Assembly: GCA_946481615.1 (NCBI GenBank)
Contig: CAMLOR010000051.1
Coordinates: forward strand, 1 to 18,085
DNA: 18,085 nt
Direction of reading: 5' to 3'
Source: an uncultured Aquimonas sp.
GTDB lineage: Bacteria; Pseudomonadota; Gammaproteobacteria; Xanthomonadales; Xanthomonadaceae
In this document: positions 15,698 to 18,085 of the stretch, in pieces
Layout of the letters: each line of letters opens with the position of its first letter
Position numbering within the stretch: position 1 is the stretch's first letter
Position numbers and translations under genes: made by a program
The notes under the pieces: generated by a model
What the model was told of the DNA's origin: nothing
Database searches by the model: none
What the model saw: the letters and a program-made list of their open reading frames with translations, nothing else

Positions 15698-15835
15698 GTT
15701 GGATGGCCCCTGACGTGGCGAGGACCATCCTAATTGATGTTCAGCACTTGTGCAGCTGGTGTGAACTTGATCACAAACGAAATTTACATTGGCAACGTTT
15801 CCCGGGCCGGCCTTCGGATAGGCTAGCGGCCAGCG
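15698..15835. promoter_or_regulatory. Divergent control region between the pilus operon and the sensor kinase
   Basis: This 138-base gap is markedly more AT-rich than its surroundings between about 15728 and 15795. It holds a perfect CRP/Clp palindrome and a small inverted repeat GCAC-TT-GTGC (15744-15753). Towards fimT, possible -10 sequences such as TAGGAT or TCAATT lie on the minus strand near 15728-15738, about where class II CRP activation would place them, with no good -35. Towards the kinase, TTTACA and TTGGCA (15783-15794) resemble -35 boxes but lack a well-spaced -10. Both promoters therefore look activator-dependent. No sigma-54 consensus was found. Confidence 0.6.
15760..15775. promoter_or_regulatory. 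CRP/Clp operator, perfect consensus, intergenic
   Basis: TGTGAACTTGATCACA is an exact match to the CRP consensus TGTGA-N6-TCACA. In Xanthomonadales this site is used by Clp, the CRP homologue that responds to cyclic di-GMP. Its centre is 70 bases from the fimT ATG and 68 from the kinase ATG, so it can serve either or both promoters. An AlgR-like half match (TCGTTTGTG on the minus strand, 15772-15780) overlaps its edge and is weak. Confidence 0.85.
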
Positions 15836-16849
15836 ATGAGCGATCTGGCCCGCCCCCTCGACGCGATGTGGCAGCCGCGCGCCCTGGTCTGGGCGATCGT
15901 GCTGGTGCTGGGGCTGGCCGTGGTATTGGCGCTGGCGCCCGGCAGTGCGCCCGCCCGCCTCGGCGTGCTGATAGAGCGCTTCGGGCTTTACGCCTTCCTC
16001 GGCGCCTGGATCGTGCTGCTCGCCCTGGGCGGGCTGTATGCGCTGCGCAATCACGTCATGCACCTCTCCGCGGCGGCGATCGCCTGGATCGCCGTGGGGC
16101 TGTTGATGGTGTCGACCCTGGTCGTGTGCGGCGCCAGTTTTCTCGTGATCGGGCAGCTCAGTGATGTGAATCTGATCACAGTACTGCTGCGCACTGCCGG
16201 CATTTCGCTGACCATGGGGCTGCTCGCGATGGGCGCCTTCCGCACGGTCTGGGGCAACATCCAGCTGCGCGCGGCGGCGCGCCAGGCGGAGCTGCAGGCG
16301 CTGCAGGCGCGCGTGCATCCGCACTTCCTGTTCAACACCCTCAACACGGCGGTGACCCTGGTGCGGCAGCAGCCTGCGCAGGCCGAGATGTTGCTGCACG
16401 ATCTTTCCGATCTGTTCCGCGCCGCGCTGTCGTCGCAGCGCGACATCCCGCTCTCGCAGGAGCTGCATCTGTGCGAGCGTTACCTGGAGATCGAGAAACT
16501 GCGCTTGGGCTCGCGCCTGTCGGTGCGCTGGGCGCGCCCGGAGCAGTTGCCCGATCCGGTGGTGCCGGCGTTGCTGATCCAGCCGCTGGTCGAAAATGCC
16601 GTGCGACACGGCATCGAATCGCAGCCGGTGGGCGGCGAGGTGGGCATCGAGGTCGAATTCACGGAACGCCTGCTGACGATCCGGGTGAGCAATCCGTTGC
16701 CCGCCACGCCGCCGCGCCGCGACGGCCACCACATCGGGCAGAGCGCGGTGCGCGGCCGCATCGCGCTGGCCACGCAGGAGCGGGGAAAACTCGCGACGAA
16801 GGTGGACGGTGGCCGCTACGTGGCCACCGTCACCCTGCCGCTGGTCTGA
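15836..16849 (+). CDS. LytS/AlgZ(FimS)-type membrane sensor histidine kinase
   Basis: Inner membrane sensor kinase of 337 residues. Four hydrophobic segments (about 17-34, 49-69, 80-105 and 113-137) form the membrane part, followed by a short helix and the His_kinase domain of the LytS family: ARVHPHFLFNTLNTAV with phospho-acceptor His163, LSDLFRAAL, ELHLCERYLEIEKLRLG, and the N-box ALLIQPLVENAVRHGIE (246-261). The ATP lid is minimal (SNPLPATPP then GHHIGQSAVRGRI), as in AlgZ/FimS proteins. Partners are normally LytTR-domain regulators such as AlgR, which in Pseudomonas activates the fimU-pilVWXY1E operon. No such regulator gene follows here. The ribosome binding site is weak. A second perfect CRP/Clp palindrome lies within the fourth membrane region of the gene. 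The stop abuts the stop of the convergent DUF885 gene. Confidence 0.9.
   Translation: MSDLARPLDAMWQPRALVWAIVLVLGLAVVLALAPGSAPARLGVLIERFGLYAFLGAWIVLLALGGLYALRNHVMHLSAAAIAWIAVGLLMVSTLVVCGASFLVIGQLSDVNLITVLLRTAGISLTMGLLAMGAFRTVWGNIQLRAAARQAELQALQARVHPHFLFNTLNTAVTLVRQQPAQAEMLLHDLSDLFRAALSSQRDIPLSQELHLCERYLEIEKLRLGSRLSVRWARPEQLPDPVVPALLIQPLVENAVRHGIESQPVGGEVGIEVEFTERLLTIRVSNPLPATPPRRDGHHIGQSAVRGRIALATQERGKLATKVDGGRYVATVTLPLV
16165..16180. promoter_or_regulatory. CRP/Clp operator, perfect consensus, inside the kinase gene
   Basis: TGTGAATCTGATCACA is a second exact TGTGA-N6-TCACA match, 405 bases from the intergenic one. It covers codons for DVNLIT. The codons around it (AGT GAT GTG AAT CTG ATC ACA GTA) contain an unusual run of A/T-ending choices for this GC-rich genome. 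Whether it is occupied by Clp is unknown. Confidence 0.65.
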
Positions 16850-18085
16850 TCAGGCCGCGGTCTGGCCCTTGCCGGCCGCGATCCAGCGCTCGATCTTGGC
16901 TTCCAGCACATCGAGCGGCACCGAGCCGTCCTTCAGCACTTCGGCGTGGAAGGCGCGGATGTCGAACTTGTCGCCGAGTTCCTGCTGGGCCTTCGCGCGC
17001 AGTTCCTTGATCTTCAGCTCGCCGATCTTGTAGGCCAGCGCCTGGCCGGGGATGGCGATGTAGCGCTCGGCTTCCGACACCGCCTCGGTGTTGGTGGTGG
17101 CCGAATTGGCCAGCATGTATTCGATCACCTGCTCGCGTGTCCAGCCCTTGCTGTGCAGGCCCGTGTCCACCACCAGGCGGATCGCGCGCCACAGCTCGCC
17201 CTGCAGGCGGCCGAAGTACATGTACGGGTCGGTGTAGACGCCCAGCTCCTTGCCCAGGCTCTCGGCATACAGGCCCCAGCCCTCGGCGAACGCGGTCTCG
17301 CCGCCGAAGCGGCGGAACTTCGGGATGCCGGTCAGTTCCTGCTGCAGCGCGATCTGGAAGTGATGGCCCGGGATGGCCTCGTGCAGGTAGAGGTCTTCCA
17401 TGTCCCAGGTCTTGCGGCTGGGCAGGTCGTGCGTGTTGACGTAGAAGATGCCGGGGCGGGAACCGTCTTCGCTCGGGAACATGTAGGAACCGCCGGCCGC
17501 GCTGGCGGCGCGGAAGGGTTCCACCGGGCGGATCTCGAAGGCGGCCTTGGGCACGAGCGAGAAGAGTTCGGGCACCTTGGCGTCGACCCTGGCGCGGAAT
17601 CCGTTGTAGGCATCGAGCAGCGCCTGTTCGCTGGCGAACTGGAACTGCTTGTCGGTCGTCATGAACTTGAAGAAGGCCTGCAGGTCGCCTTCGAACTTCA
17701 CCTGTTCCATCACCTGGCGCATCTCGCCATGGATGCGCGCGACCTCGTCCAGGCCGATCTGGTGGATCTGCGCGGGCGTGAGATCGGTGGTGGTGCTGTT
17801 GCGGGCGTTGTAGGCGTACCAGGCCTCGCCGTCGGGCAGGGCCGAGAGCGAGACGGTGTCGCGCGCCGCCGGCATGTATTCGTTGGCGATGAAGTCGCGC
17901 AGGCGCTGGTAGGCAGGCACGATCTGCTCGGCGATCAGCTTGCGGTATTCGGCGGTGAGACGGGTTTTGTCGGCCTCGGCCAGGCCCTCGGGGAAGCGCG
18001 TGACCGGCCCCCAGAACAGCGTGTCCTCGGGCTTGTCCTTGATCAGCGCGTCGAGCTGCGGCAGCACTTTCTGCATCAGCACCTT
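16850..18085 (-). CDS. DUF885 family protein, putative metallopeptidase, N-terminus beyond window
   Basis: C-terminal 411 residues of a DUF885 protein; full-length members are usually near 600 residues with a secretion signal, so about the first third is missing beyond the right edge. A zinc-site-like motif HEAIPGHHFQ is followed by GGETAFAEGWGLYAESLG, where the glutamates are likely ligands or catalytic, as in related HExxH-type peptidases. Activity of the family is poorly characterised and often only inferred, so a peptidase role is a family-level inference. The reading frame is open to the last base of the window, and the ORF runs back without a start that looks genuine. The stop (TGA on the minus strand) directly abuts the kinase stop, giving the palindrome TGATCA at 16847-16852. 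Confidence 0.9.
   Translation of the reverse strand, partial: KVLMQKVLPQLDALIKDKPEDTLFWGPVTRFPEGLAEADKTRLTAEYRKLIAEQIVPAYQRLRDFIANEYMPAARDTVSLSALPDGEAWYAYNARNSTTTDLTPAQIHQIGLDEVARIHGEMRQVMEQVKFEGDLQAFFKFMTTDKQFQFASEQALLDAYNGFRARVDAKVPELFSLVPKAAFEIRPVEPFRAASAAGGSYMFPSEDGSRPGIFYVNTHDLPSRKTWDMEDLYLHEAIPGHHFQIALQQELTGIPKFRRFGGETAFAEGWGLYAESLGKELGVYTDPYMYFGRLQGELWRAIRLVVDTGLHSKGWTREQVIEYMLANSATTNTEAVSEAERYIAIPGQALAYKIGELKIKELRAKAQQELGDKFDIRAFHAEVLKDGSVPLDVLEAKIERWIAAGKGQTAA

Noticed and set aside
15744..15753. GCAC-TT-GTGC inverted repeat as a specific regulator site
   Set aside because: It is only four bases per arm and matches no operator I can name; it is mentioned only as part of the control region.
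15783..15805. Possible sigma-54 promoter (TTGGCA then GC-rich) ahead of the kinase gene
   Set aside because: The required GC at -12 (TTGCA-type element) is absent at the correct spacing.
1..18085. tRNA, rRNA, CRISPR, IS element or prophage genes
   Set aside because: None was seen on either strand; all substantial sequence is accounted for by the listed genes.

Overview
The window is a GC-rich bacterial chromosome segment with tightly packed genes. It most resembles the Lysobacterales (Xanthomonadales) of the Gammaproteobacteria, such as Lysobacter, Luteimonas, Arenimonas or Xanthomonas relatives. The support is an Oar-type TonB-dependent receptor, a Pseudomonas/Xanthomonas-style minor pilin operon (fimT/fimU-pilV-pilW-pilX-pilY1-pilE), a monothiol Grx4 next to an iron superoxide dismutase, and perfect CRP/Clp operators. 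This is a reading from gene content; no database search was possible. No tRNA, rRNA, CRISPR array, IS element or prophage gene was seen, and no gene-free stretch exceeds 300 bases.

Layout. Positions 1-1244 (minus strand) carry an iron superoxide dismutase followed by the start of an ABC-transporter ATPase that runs off the left edge. Divergent from it, 1308-2967 is a plus-strand unit with overlapping stops and starts: CGFS glutaredoxin, YciK-like short-chain dehydrogenase, MarC-family membrane protein. A 1089-residue Oar-like TonB receptor follows (3082-6351), with a Pho-box-like element upstream and a textbook terminator downstream. Next come a soluble protein fusing two cyclic-nucleotide-binding domains to a rhodanese domain (6565-7584) and the PpnN-type nucleotide nucleosidase (7627-8997). 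From 9016 to 15697 the minus strand holds the six-gene minor pilin/tip adhesin operon, transcribed fimT to pilE. Divergent from it is a LytS/AlgZ(FimS)-type sensor kinase (15836-16849), whose stop codon abuts that of a convergent DUF885 protein cut by the right edge.

How the parts may work together. In Pseudomonas the FimS/AlgR pair controls the fimU-pilVWXY1E operon. Here a FimS-like kinase sits directly across a 138-bp intergenic region from that operon, with no response regulator gene beside it in the window. The shared region contains a perfect CRP/Clp palindrome. A second perfect palindrome lies 405 bp away inside the kinase gene, in a local cluster of A/T-ending codons unlike the rest of the gene. 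PilY1, the pilus tip/adhesin protein, carries what looks like an inserted bacterial pre-peptidase C-terminal (PPC) domain within its N-terminal von Willebrand A region. These pilus-locus observations are the most promising part of the window.
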